Assembly: GCF_003226345.1 (NCBI RefSeq)
Contig: NZ_PDOF01000001.1
Span: forward strand, 1,240,001-1,304,000
Direction of reading: 5' to 3'
DNA from: Alteribacter lacisalsi
Lineage (GTDB): Bacteria > Bacillota > Bacilli > Bacillales > Salisediminibacteriaceae
DNA length: 64,000 nucleotides
Part shown: in pieces, positions 42,555-51,574 of the stretch
Numbering within the stretch: the stretch's first letter is position 1
Layout: each line of letters begins with the position of its first letter
Notes under the pieces: generated by a model
What the model saw: the letters and a program-made list of their open reading frames with translations, nothing else
What the model was told of the DNA's origin: nothing
The model's database searches: none
Made by a program: the position numbers and the translations under genes

Positions 42555-44029
42555 GGAGACGGACACCATAACGTGGAGCGTTCCAGGTCACCGGCCAGCG
42601 CAAAGAGAAGATCCTCCCTGCCTTTTGAGGCCATTACCTGTACACCGAGAGGAAGCCCCTCAGTCGCTTTATAGACGGGCAGGGAGACAGCCGGCTGTCC
42701 AGTAAGGTTGGCCAGTTGAGTAAACGGTGTGTACGTAAGACTCGGGAGAAACATCTCATAAATCATTTCCTGCTGCCTGCGTCCGTCTGCACTGCTGATG
42801 CGCTCAATCAGGCGCTCCCGGGAGGTGCTGCCCATTGTTAATTGTCCCACTTCAGGAGCCGTTGACGCTGTTGCAGGAGTGATAAAAAGATCATAGGATT
42901 TATGAAAGGCCGCCATCCGTTCAGATGCCCGGTCCCAGGCTGCAAGACTCAGGCTGTAGTCCGCTGCCGTAACGTGCTTCCCCGCTTCTGCAAGCACCCA
43001 CGATTCCACTTCCATATCCCCGGATGTCAGTACTCTGCCGAATGCGTGCTCCAGCGTTTTCACAACTGCTGCCATTTCCCCTGAATTCATCGTATAATAC
43101 TGCTTCATCAGATCAATGCCATCGATTTCCGCCATCGCCTCTTCAATGTGATGTCCTTCTTTTTCCAGCCATTTCACAGTATTGCTGACTGCTTTTACAG
43201 CATCCTCACTCACAGGCGTTCCAGCCGGGGACACGTTCGAAAAACCGATTCGGAGTGCCTTAGGCAGTCCTGCTTTTACGCAGTCAGTGTACCTACCTTC
43301 ATACAAAGGGGTCTGAAAGGCGGCTTCCGGCTGGATGGTCTGCAGCACTTCAAGAAACAGGGCACAGTCTCTCACTGAGCGGGTAATAACAAAATCAATT
43401 GCCGCACCCTGCCACTGCCGTCCAGTCCCCGGACCTACCGGGGTCCGACCCCGGGTAGGCTTGAGTCCGGTCAGACCGGTAAAGGAAGCAGGGATCCGGA
43501 TCGATCCTCCACCGTCACTTGCGCCTGCCGCCGGCACAATGCCGGATGCCACCGCCGCTGCGGCCCCACCGCTTGATCCTCCCGGGGAATACCGCTGGTT
43601 AACTGGGTTTCTGGACGGGCCGAAGCTGGCTGGTTCGGTGATATTTTTCAGACCGAATTCCGGCGTGTTCGTATGCCCGCACATCACAAGTCCGGCATCT
43701 TTCAGCTTCCTTGTAAAATGTGAATCCCGAGGTGCTGCGTAATCCTTAAGAAGCCGTGATCCGGATGTCAGGGGTGCCCCTTTTAAAGCCTGGGAAATGT
43801 TTTTTAACAGAAACGGAACACCGGACAGCGGTGAAGAGTGCAATTTGAGCCTGTCAGCTTCTTTCGATGCCTGTTCAAACCTCTCGTAAACAACGGCATT
43901 CAGTCCGGGATTCTCTTTCTCATATACCTGCCGGCTGAGCAAAACTAATTCCGACGCTTTCATTTCCTTTTTACGAACGAGTTCTGCAAGATCTCCAGCA
44001 TCAAGGGATTTATATGTAAGAATATCCAT
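42551..44029 (-). CDS. Amidase-signature-family enzyme
   Basis: The 492-residue hydrolase has the Ser-cisSer-Lys triad: Lys in VPFLLKNI (near residue 75), the cis-Ser and the motif GGSSGGAAAAVASG, and the nucleophile Ser in GGSIRIPASFTGL. It hydrolyses amide bonds, but the substrate is not predictable; it stands apart from gatB and gatC, so it is not the aminoacyl-tRNA amidotransferase subunit. GGAGTGTGG precedes ATG 44029. Confidence 0.92.
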   Translation of the reverse strand: MDILTYKSLDAGDLAELVRKKEMKASELVLLSRQVYEKENPGLNAVVYERFEQASKEADRLKLHSSPLSGVPFLLKNISQALKGAPLTSGSRLLKDYAAPRDSHFTRKLKDAGLVMCGHTNTPEFGLKNITEPASFGPSRNPVNQRYSPGGSSGGAAAAVASGIVPAAGASDGGGSIRIPASFTGLTGLKPTRGRTPVGPGTGRQWQGAAIDFVITRSVRDCALFLEVLQTIQPEAAFQTPLYEGRYTDCVKAGLPKALRIGFSNVSPAGTPVSEDAVKAVSNTVKWLEKEGHHIEEAMAEIDGIDLMKQYYTMNSGEMAAVVKTLEHAFGRVLTSGDMEVESWVLAEAGKHVTAADYSLSLAAWDRASERMAAFHKSYDLFITPATASTAPEVGQLTMGSTSRERLIERISSADGRRQQEMIYEMFLPSLTYTPFTQLANLTGQPAVSLPVYKATEGLPLGVQVMASKGREDLLFALAGDLERSTLWCPSP

Positions 44030-44054
44030 GGAACCACACTCCAGTAAGTTAGAT

Positions 44055-44303
44055 AAGCTGTTTTCGGATAGATTGTTCCTTTATTGCGCTGCAGGCGGAC
44101 GCTTTCCGCGGGCATCGCTTCAGCCTCCCTGCGGGGTCTTCAGTCGATGCTTCTTCCTCTGCCAGTAATGCTACGAAGCTGGCTGTGTCGAAGCAGATCG
44201 CAGCAAACTCACGAAGTTAAGCTCTTTGCTATTCCCGCAGGAGTCGCCACCTTCCGCTCCATTTTAGTCTATAGAAAAGCAACAATCTATTCGAAAACAG
44301 CTT
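44055..44303 (+). repeat. Intact 249-bp MITE-like element with 28-bp terminal inverted repeats
   Basis: The left end (44055-44082) and the reverse complement of the right end (44276-44303) agree at 26 of 28 bases, with the core AAGCTGTTTTCG and ATAGATTGTT. Inside are GC-rich blocks, CTGCAGGCGGACGCTTTCCG and CCCGCAGGAGTCGCC, familiar from repeats in many Bacillaceae genomes. It has no coding capacity. Degenerate relatives occur elsewhere in this window. Confidence 0.75.
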
Positions 44304-44370
44304 TACGAAAAGAGGGTTAGATAAAGTAAGAATATCATTTACATAAGAAAAAACCTAACTATCACTGTCT

Positions 44371-44417
44371 GAGAAAACAAAACAGCCTCCACCGCATTAA
44401 AAACGGGGAGGTGTTTT
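44371..44417 (-). terminator. Terminator of the yhaN-like gene
   Basis: AAAACAGCCTCCACCG (44379-44394) pairs with CGGGGAGGTGTTTT (44404-44417) with small bulges; T residues follow on the minus strand. Confidence 0.65.
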
Positions 44418-44419
44418 GT

Positions 44420-47400
44420 TTAATCAGCATATACTGGAGAACCGGTAATGGCTTCGGACTGATAGGATCTGTCCTGTGCCGCTTCAGCAAGCAGACTCTT
44501 CAGACGTTCATGATGACTGAAGAAGACGACCTGGGTGGTCTTTGAAAGTTCCAGCAGAACGCTAAGGGTTTCCCGGGAGCGATCATCATCAAAATGAACA
44601 AGAATATCATCCACAATAAACGGGACGGGCTCATTCTCTTCCGTGTATTTTTCGATACTCGCGATCCGAAGAGCCAGATAGAGCTGATCGGTCGTTCCGT
44701 CACTCATCCCTGAAACCGCAACACTGCTTCCATCCTGTCGCAGTCCTGCCAGGACAGGTTTGTCTTGTTCATTGAACTCAATGGTGATTCCTTTAAAGGA
44801 TCCAAGCGTAAGCCTGGCAAAAAGACTGCTTGCCCGGTTAATGATCGGGCTCTGGTTCTGTTCACGGAAGGCATCGATTCCCCGTTTCAGAATGACCGAT
44901 GCAAGCTTACTGGTAAGATACTCATCCGCTGCCCGTTCAATTTGGGCATAGATTGTCTGTTTTTCCGCCTCCAGTGCAGCAGCCTCACTGCTGGCTCCCT
45001 CTGTAGCAGCCATGTATTCCTGCTTTAGGACACCATAGCTCTGCAGCTGTTCCTGTTTACGTAAATCAAGACGCTCCCGTTCTGCTTTCAGTTCTTCGAG
45101 CCGCAGCGTGATATCGTCTGCTTCTATCTCTTCAGTCTCTTCCAGCAGCTTTTCAAGACTCAGACCGTTTCCGATCGTCAGCATCTGGCCTTCAACAGCG
45201 TCTCTTTCACCTGTCAATTGTGTTTTCTCTCTGCACTGGCGCTCTATTTTTATCAATTCTTCAGCACTTTCACAGTTCCCGGCTGCGAGCAGGCGCTCAA
45301 ACTCCGTTTCAGCTTCTGTAAGTGATTCTTTTTCTATCAGCCTTTCCTGTTCGTACGCTGCTTCCTGCTCCCGAAGATGAATGAGCTGCTGTTTAGCTTC
45401 AAGACCGGCTTTAAGTTGGTTCTGAAGAACATGAACGACCTTGTCGTACTGTCCTTCTTCGAATGAATACTGATCCGGATCTGCTGCACTCTCAACCCCT
45501 TCCTCGAAACGCTGGATGCGCTCTTTAAGGGAATGTAAATCCAGTTCAAGCTGGCGGCAATCGCTGTAGCCTTCCAGCAGCTGATCATAGGTATGCAGAA
45601 GTTCCGTTACGATGCCGGGATTGGTAGTCACGCGAACCGGGAGCTCCTCAACTGCTTTTTCCCAAGCCTGTTCCCATTCCGCGGCATCCGACCTTGCCGT
45701 TTCAAGATCGTTTTTCTTTATGGTGAGCAGTCTTACAGCTTTCTGCTGTGCATCCTGGATACTCTGTATCTTCCGGGCTGCTTCCACACGAGTTTTTAAT
45801 TCGATTTCCGCTTCACTCAGCAGATCGGAAAATGAGAGCTCATCATCTATCGTCAATATAGTTGCGAGCCTTTTTCTCTGCTTTTGAGCGGCATCCGTCA
45901 ATTCACTCAACTGTTCAGCCAGCATCCGTCTCTCCTTGAACAGGCTGAAAATCTCATCGAGGCGGCTCGTCCACTCGGACATTTCTTCTGGAGACAGTGG
46001 TGAGATTCCGGACTCTTCCCAGCTCGATTCCCAGGCATCCTGCCATTTTTCCAGGTTGATACGGCTTTCTTCATACTGCTGTCTCAATTCTTCTGTATCA
46101 TCCTTCGCGGCTTCCAAAGCTGATACGAGCTGCGCTTTTTTTCCGACCTTCTCGGCTTCCCTCTGCATAAGATCGGCGGTTTGATCTGCAGCCGCTACGC
46201 TTTTTTCATACGCAAGTTCCAAAGGCAGTCCCTTGGTATACAAGTCAACGTCGTGATCGTCGGAAGCTTCTTTGCCCGATTGCAGAATTTTTCTTATGAA
46301 GAGCCAGCCTCTGTCACGGTGCTCTCTTTCGTGGAACAAATCTTCTCTGGACGGGATTTCACTTGCAGATTCGAGATCCTTGATTTGTTTTTCAAGCTGC
46401 CTCACGGTTTCCTCTGATTTCTTTAACTGGTCAGCCGTTTCACGACGTTCAGATTCCAGCCTGGCTTTCTTCTGCCCTTCCAGTTTAATCGATTCGTTTA
46501 AAAGAGGCGTCCTGAAATCAGCAAGCTCATCGATTGTCCCATCCCAAAGCGGGAGGGACGTTGCAGAACCTGCAATTTCCTCATTGATCAGGCTGAGCTT
46601 CCGCTCCGTCTGCTGACGCTCTTTTTCTACATTTCCTTCCCTGGATAACTGTGCGAAAAAAGCCTGAAGCTCATCCGCATCACCAGGATTCCCGGCTTCG
46701 TCAAGCTGTGCTTCGTAATCAGAAATCTCCTGCTGCAGTGCCTCTGTTTCTCTGATCAGATTAGTCACTTTCCGGTGAATGTCGGTTTTCTCACCTGCAA
46801 GGGATCGAATGTTCTGCTTCTGATCTGCTGAAAGTCTAAGCCTTTTTATCTCATCGAGATCAGAAGCATCAGGAATCACATCCTGCAACCCCGCCATAAG
46901 CTGGTCTTTACGCTGCCTGAGCATTTCTTCCAGCCTCGGAAGCTCGCTGATTTCATCGGCGTATTTCTCACATTTACGGTACAGTGCTGTTATTGCTTCC
47001 TCCTTCGTGAGGAGATCTTCCGGGACATGAACAGTCTCTATTTCTTCACGCAGTCTATTGAGTGTCCCATCGAGAGAAACAATACGCTGTTTCGATTTTG
47101 CGAGTGACTGGGTCAGGTTTTCCCTGAGTGAACCTGCATTTTCCGGTAGTTCCGGCAGACTGCCCAGATTTTCAATCTGTACAGACAGATGGTGCCAGCG
47201 TGCAGCCTTGGGCAAAAGCTGGAGGATACGTTCCAGCTTTTTGACGTCACGGTCGTACCGCTTCAAGGCTGCTGAAAGCTCATCAATCTCCCTTGCTTCT
47301 TTTTCGTACTTTTCCTGAAGATCTCTCCATTCTCTTACTTTCAGCTGACTGCCGGAAATCTCTTTTACCAGTCCTCTTTCTTCTCTCAGCAGCTTATTGA

Positions 47401-47941
47401 TCACTGGCTTCTGTCCGCTTTTTAAGTAAAGGGTTTTTGCATGATTTTCGAGTTCTCTTGCCGTTTCCCTAAGGCTACTGACCCCCGAAGCTGCAGAAAA
47501 GAGACTTTCTCCGGCGTCCCCGTCCCCCTGAAGAAGGCTTTCTCCTCCCTCCCGGAGTCTCACATGATCAAGAGCAAACATGGTCTGAAAGTAGTCCTGG
47601 GAAAGCCCTTTTAAAAACCGGTTCACTTCCTGTTCATCAATCGTAAGGTTTTCAGAATCGAGAACGGTGTTCTTTCTCCCTTTTCTTCTGAAAAAATGAA
47701 GCGTTTCCCCGTCCTCTTTTTCCAATTCCCCTTCGATAAGGAGCTTTTTATTTTCATGGAGAAAGGAGTCTCCTGTCTGCTGGGGAAAACCATAGAGGAA
47801 ATTGGAAAAGGCTCTCAGGACCGTACTTTTCCCCGCTTCATTCGGTCCATAAAAGAAATGAAAGTTCGTATGACGGGATAAAATAAGTTCATAATCGGTA
47901 AAATGACCGAACGCTCGAAGATTGACAAAGTTGTACCTCAC
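44420..47941 (-). CDS. yhaN: SMC/SbcC-like ATPase YhaN
   Basis: The 1173-residue protein has an ABC-type ATPase split by long coiled coils: Walker A GPNEAGKST (residues about 34-42), coiled coil from about 170 to 1000, then the signature SGMSDGTTDQLYLAL and Walker B PFIVDDILVHFDDDR. This is the SbcC/Rad50-like YhaN family, partner of the nuclease YhaO. It is about 200 residues longer than the 963 I recall for B. subtilis YhaN, the extra length being coiled coil. It follows yhaO by three bases. The third gene of the B. subtilis cluster, yhaM, is absent here. Confidence 0.9.
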   Translation of the reverse strand: MRYNFVNLRAFGHFTDYELILSRHTNFHFFYGPNEAGKSTVLRAFSNFLYGFPQQTGDSFLHENKKLLIEGELEKEDGETLHFFRRKGRKNTVLDSENLTIDEQEVNRFLKGLSQDYFQTMFALDHVRLREGGESLLQGDGDAGESLFSAASGVSSLRETARELENHAKTLYLKSGQKPVINKLLREERGLVKEISGSQLKVREWRDLQEKYEKEAREIDELSAALKRYDRDVKKLERILQLLPKAARWHHLSVQIENLGSLPELPENAGSLRENLTQSLAKSKQRIVSLDGTLNRLREEIETVHVPEDLLTKEEAITALYRKCEKYADEISELPRLEEMLRQRKDQLMAGLQDVIPDASDLDEIKRLRLSADQKQNIRSLAGEKTDIHRKVTNLIRETEALQQEISDYEAQLDEAGNPGDADELQAFFAQLSREGNVEKERQQTERKLSLINEEIAGSATSLPLWDGTIDELADFRTPLLNESIKLEGQKKARLESERRETADQLKKSEETVRQLEKQIKDLESASEIPSREDLFHEREHRDRGWLFIRKILQSGKEASDDHDVDLYTKGLPLELAYEKSVAAADQTADLMQREAEKVGKKAQLVSALEAAKDDTEELRQQYEESRINLEKWQDAWESSWEESGISPLSPEEMSEWTSRLDEIFSLFKERRMLAEQLSELTDAAQKQRKRLATILTIDDELSFSDLLSEAEIELKTRVEAARKIQSIQDAQQKAVRLLTIKKNDLETARSDAAEWEQAWEKAVEELPVRVTTNPGIVTELLHTYDQLLEGYSDCRQLELDLHSLKERIQRFEEGVESAADPDQYSFEEGQYDKVVHVLQNQLKAGLEAKQQLIHLREQEAAYEQERLIEKESLTEAETEFERLLAAGNCESAEELIKIERQCREKTQLTGERDAVEGQMLTIGNGLSLEKLLEETEEIEADDITLRLEELKAERERLDLRKQEQLQSYGVLKQEYMAATEGASSEAAALEAEKQTIYAQIERAADEYLTSKLASVILKRGIDAFREQNQSPIINRASSLFARLTLGSFKGITIEFNEQDKPVLAGLRQDGSSVAVSGMSDGTTDQLYLALRIASIEKYTEENEPVPFIVDDILVHFDDDRSRETLSVLLELSKTTQVVFFSHHERLKSLLAEAAQDRSYQSEAITGSPVYAD

Positions 47942-47944
47942 CGG

Positions 47945-49210
47945 CTACACCTCCCCTTTTCCAGCAAGTTTGTGAACGAGCAGATCTTCAATACGCTCCC
48001 GGCGGCTTTTCACTGCATCAGAGCCGTAAAATCCCTGATCGCTCCCCGTTTCTTTCAGTGATGGAGGCAGGGCGTGGTTCAGATCACTGACTTCCTCCAG
48101 AATGCTGTGAAGTTCCTCCTCATCCTCTTCAATGGCGTACAGATAATCCAGAATAAACGCCAGTGCAGGGTTGGATGATGCAAGTGCATCTCTGTCTGCT
48201 TCCGGAGTGGTATGAATTTTTACTTTTTCGACCCAGATCTCTCCGCCTGCTTCAAGAGCTTTTGCTCGGATATTATTCACAAAATGATCCGTGTTCAGCG
48301 CAAGCTGTTCATGAAGGGGGCTTTTTCCCGTCAAGTGAACCCGGACGGCCAAAAACCGCCCGCCGTTTTCCCTGTAAAGCTCTTCCGTTTTTTCCCCGAA
48401 CAAATGCAGCATTTCATCGGGAGAAGACACATCAGTCAAGTCGATCTGACAATCACACCAGCGGATCACATCGACGGTCCGATGTTCAACATGTGTAATC
48501 TCCCCATCCTCGGAATGAACAAGTGAACATCCTTTTTTTCCTGTTTCCCTAATGTGCCTGCCCTGGATATTCCCGGGAAAGAGTATGACAGGATCTGATT
48601 TCCGGAGCATCTCCCTCATATGAATATGACCGAGGGCCCAGTAATCATAGCCTTTAGCCAGAAGGTCTTCCACATGACACGGCGCATAGTTTTCATGACC
48701 TTCGCGTCCAGTCATGCTGGTATGAAGCAGACCGATATTCAAAAACCCTTCCACAGCCTTCGGATAGCTGCCGGCCAGGTTTTCTGTTACAGCTCTCGTT
48801 TCAAAGCCGCGCCCGTGAATCGCTGTTTTCAAAGATTCAATCAGGATCGTACCGGGCCAGTCCACAGGAAACTCATGGACATTTTTTGGCAGGGTCAGTT
48901 CCTTTGTAATCAGGCTCGCTGCATCGTGATTGCCTCTGATCATGTAAACCGGGATGTCCTCCCGGTTAAGGCGGTTCATCTGGGCTGAAAAAAAGAGCCC
49001 GGTATTGTAGTCCTTCCAGTCCCCATCGTAAATGTCGCCGGAAAGAAGCACAAAAGCAACGTTTTCTTCAATGGCAAGGGTGACGAGATTCTCAAACGCA
49101 TCCCTTGTAGCGTTGCGCAGACTTTCTGCCGGCGCACCTTCGTACTTCTCAAGTCCTTTTAACGGGCTGTCGAGGTGCAGATCAGCTGCATGTAAAAAAG
49201 TAAATCTCAT
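47945..49210 (-). CDS. yhaO: SbcD/Mre11-like DNA exonuclease YhaO
   Basis: The 421-residue calcineurin-like phosphoesterase has the metal-binding motifs HAADLHLDSP (residues 8-17), LLSGDIYDGD, RGNHDAAS, and GHIHMRE. It is the nuclease partner of YhaN, together resembling the SbcCD/Mre11-Rad50 complexes that process DNA ends. It is the first gene of a two-gene operon on the minus strand and starts at ATG 49210 after GGAAGGGGCGG. Its promoter region is short, between it and the convergent trhO terminator. Confidence 0.9.
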   Translation of the reverse strand: MRFTFLHAADLHLDSPLKGLEKYEGAPAESLRNATRDAFENLVTLAIEENVAFVLLSGDIYDGDWKDYNTGLFFSAQMNRLNREDIPVYMIRGNHDAASLITKELTLPKNVHEFPVDWPGTILIESLKTAIHGRGFETRAVTENLAGSYPKAVEGFLNIGLLHTSMTGREGHENYAPCHVEDLLAKGYDYWALGHIHMREMLRKSDPVILFPGNIQGRHIRETGKKGCSLVHSEDGEITHVEHRTVDVIRWCDCQIDLTDVSSPDEMLHLFGEKTEELYRENGGRFLAVRVHLTGKSPLHEQLALNTDHFVNNIRAKALEAGGEIWVEKVKIHTTPEADRDALASSNPALAFILDYLYAIEEDEEELHSILEEVSDLNHALPPSLKETGSDQGFYGSDAVKSRRERIEDLLVHKLAGKGEV

Positions 49211-49283
49211 TTTTCCGCCCCTTCCTCACACATTTACTCTATTATCCTTTTAATTGACAGATTGTTCAAGGACGAGTAAGCAC

Positions 49284-49318
49284 AGAAACAGCCACAGTCC
49301 TTAAAGGACCATGGCTGC
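49284..49318 (-). terminator. Terminator of the trhO operon
   Basis: CAGCCAcaGTCC (49289-49300) pairs with GGACcaTGGCTG (49307-49318) with a two-base internal mismatch; the minus-strand T tract is weak. Confidence 0.5.
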
Positions 49319-49322
49319 CAGG

Positions 49323-50285
49323 TTAAACTTCTGCACGCAGTTCTTCAATTTTCTTTAAACGTTCATGGACTTCCGCTTCACTTAGATCGTGCTCCTTAAT
49401 GTAACGGTTTCTCGGGTGAACGCGGCAGGCATCCGAGCAGGCACGTAAATACGCGTGTTCGGTTTCTTCTGACATGAGCACCTGTTCATTACATTCGGGA
49501 TTGGCACAGTTCACGTAGCGCTCACACGGCTCACCGGTAAAATAATCTTTTCCGACGATGATGTGCTCTTCCTGATTGACAGGGACGCTGATCCGCTCAT
49601 CGAAAACATAGCACTGCCCATTCCAGCGGCGTCCACGGACTTCCGGATCCTTTCCGTAGGTAACGATGCCGCCGTGAAGCTGGTTAACGTCCTCAAAGCC
49701 TTCTTCTTTCAGCCAGCCTGAAAACTTCTCGCATCTCACGCCGCCAGTACAGTAGGTGAGAATCTTTTTATCCTTTATCATCTCGCGGTTTTCATTAATC
49801 CAGTCTGGAAGCTCACGGAATGAACGGATGTCCGGCTTAATAGCTCCTTCAAAATGGCCCAGGTCGTATTCGTAGTCATTTCTGGCATCAATGATGAGCG
49901 TATCTTCCTTCTGCATCTGTTCATAAAACTCTTTCGGGCTCAGATAATTACCGGTCTTCTCACGCGGGTCGATGTCATCTTCGAGGCGGAGCGTCACGAG
50001 TTCCGGACGGTAGCGGACATGCAATTTCTTAAATGCATGATCGTGTGCCTCATCGATTTTATATACCATATCCGCAAAGCGGGGATCAGCTTTCATTTTC
50101 TCCATATACGCGTCAGTCTGTTCTGTTGTTCCGGAGCAGGTGCCGTTAATCCCTTCGGACGCAATAAGGATCCGTCCTTTAAGGCCGAGTTCCTTACAGA
50201 AAACCAGATGCTCCTGTGCAAATTCTTCGGGGTTTTCGATGTCCACATATTTATAATAAAGAAGTATGCGATAGTTATTGCTCAT
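49323..50285 (-). CDS. trhO: tRNA uridine(34) hydroxylase TrhO (rhodanese-like)
   Basis: The 320-residue enzyme carries out the oxygen-dependent 5-hydroxylation of wobble uridine in tRNA. The N-terminal ferredoxin-like domain (about 1-100) is followed by a rhodanese domain with the catalytic Cys in [14 protein letters not shown] (near residue 183) and a C-terminal zinc-like cluster of Cys (CANPECNEQ and the ACSDACR segment). B. subtilis YbfQ has the same layout and length. ATG 50285 has GAGGTGG seven bases upstream. The frame stays open upstream but overlaps the preceding gene's end without a ribosome site. Confidence 0.92.
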   Translation of the reverse strand: MSNNYRILLYYKYVDIENPEEFAQEHLVFCKELGLKGRILIASEGINGTCSGTTEQTDAYMEKMKADPRFADMVYKIDEAHDHAFKKLHVRYRPELVTLRLEDDIDPREKTGNYLSPKEFYEQMQKEDTLIIDARNDYEYDLGHFEGAIKPDIRSFRELPDWINENREMIKDKKILTYCTGGVRCEKFSGWLKEEGFEDVNQLHGGIVTYGKDPEVRGRRWNGQCYVFDERISVPVNQEEHIIVGKDYFTGEPCERYVNCANPECNEQVLMSEETEHAYLRACSDACRVHPRNRYIKEHDLSEAEVHERLKKIEELRAEV

Positions 50286-50366
50286 GGTTAAACCACCTCT
50301 TGTTTCGTGCATAATGTACGTATTTTTAGCCTCGAACATTATACCAAAAAGGCGGTGCTGTTGCAA

Positions 50367-51554
50367 TTACTGCTTCATCGCGGCAAATGCCTGTTTTAAA
50401 TCCTCAATCAGATCTTCAGCGTCTTCTATCCCGGCCGAGTAGCGGATCAGGCTCTCAGGAATACCCATTGCTGCACGCTCTTCCGGTGTGCATTCCACGT
50501 GGCTTGTTGTCCGGGTTGGACCAACCACTGTTTCAACAGCGCCGAGATTTGCCGCTCTGTTCGCAAACTCCAGATTCGGCAGAAGTTTTTGTACTGCCGG
50601 GACCCCGCCTGTTACGGAAAAGCTGAGCATGCCGCCAAAACCTCTCATCTGCTCTCTTGCCGTCTGGTGGCCTTCATGCTCCGTCAGACCTGGGTAAAAA
50701 ACAGCCTCAACCTCAGGAACCGTTTTTAAATATTCTGCCACAGCCTGAGCATTGTCATTCTGCCGGTCGATCCTGAGCTTCAGTGTTTTCATGCCTCTTA
50801 AAAGAAGATATGCAGCCATCGGATCCATCGTGGCCCCGTTAATTTCACGGTAATGATAAATCTTTTCTACATCTTCACGGCTGCCGCAGACCGCTCCACC
50901 AAGGGCATCCGCATGACCGCCAAGGTATTTCGTAGCGCTGTGTATCACAAGATCAGCCCCAAGCGAGAGAGGGTTCTGATTAATCGGTGTAGCAAACGTG
51001 TTATCAACGACAGTTCTGACCCCTGCTTTCTTCGCTTCCGTGGCAATTCTGCGGACATTTGTGATTTTCACGGTAGGATTGGTCGGTGTTTCCATGTAGA
51101 CAAGGTCGCACCCTTTCTTGATCTCACGAATCATCTGTTCGTGGTCTCCAGTGTCACATAGGGTCACCTCTACATCCTGATCGGGCAGAAAAGAGGTGAA
51201 AATTTTATTTGTGCCCCCGTAAGTGTCTTTTATGGAGACCACCCGGCTTCCCGGACGGAGAAAGGTGGCCAGCGTATTGCTGATTGCAGCCATTCCCGTT
51301 GAGAAACTGGTCGACGCTTCGGCGTCCTCCAGAATTCGTATCTTCTCTTCAAAGGCTCTTACTGTCGGATTTGTGTTTCGTCCGTAAATATGACCTTCCT
51401 TTTTTCCTGTTGCCACATCATACCATTCATCCATATCGTTATAACCAAAGGAAACGCTGTGGACGACCGGTACCTGAGTGGCACCGAATGCCAAATATTC
51501 CCGCTCTCCTGCCCAGAGAGACCTTGTTGATAAACCTGTTCTTCTCTTTTTCAT
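50367..51554 (-). CDS. Cys/Met metabolism PLP-dependent enzyme (trans-sulfuration family)
   Basis: The 395-residue pyridoxal phosphate enzyme belongs to the cystathionine gamma-synthase/gamma-lyase/methionine gamma-lyase family. PLP Lys is in SATKYLGGHADALGG (near residue 210), and YGRNTNPT and the substrate-binding segment near FSTGMAAIS are family marks. The exact reaction cannot be told from sequence. It lies 20 bases after the M24 hydrolase gene and upstream of trhO, so the three are probably transcribed together. No other methionine genes are near. Confidence 0.88.
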   Translation of the reverse strand: MKKRRTGLSTRSLWAGEREYLAFGATQVPVVHSVSFGYNDMDEWYDVATGKKEGHIYGRNTNPTVRAFEEKIRILEDAEASTSFSTGMAAISNTLATFLRPGSRVVSIKDTYGGTNKIFTSFLPDQDVEVTLCDTGDHEQMIREIKKGCDLVYMETPTNPTVKITNVRRIATEAKKAGVRTVVDNTFATPINQNPLSLGADLVIHSATKYLGGHADALGGAVCGSREDVEKIYHYREINGATMDPMAAYLLLRGMKTLKLRIDRQNDNAQAVAEYLKTVPEVEAVFYPGLTEHEGHQTAREQMRGFGGMLSFSVTGGVPAVQKLLPNLEFANRAANLGAVETVVGPTRTTSHVECTPEERAAMGIPESLIRYSAGIEDAEDLIEDLKQAFAAMKQ

Positions 51555-51574
51555 CTTACTGCCCCCTCCTCGTC

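Larger units (their letters stand above)
44030..44419. other. Gene-free stretch holding the intact repeat
   Basis: No gene is supported in these 390 bases. They hold the intact MITE-like element (44055-44303) and the terminator of the yhaN-like gene (44371-44417). Confidence 0.7.
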
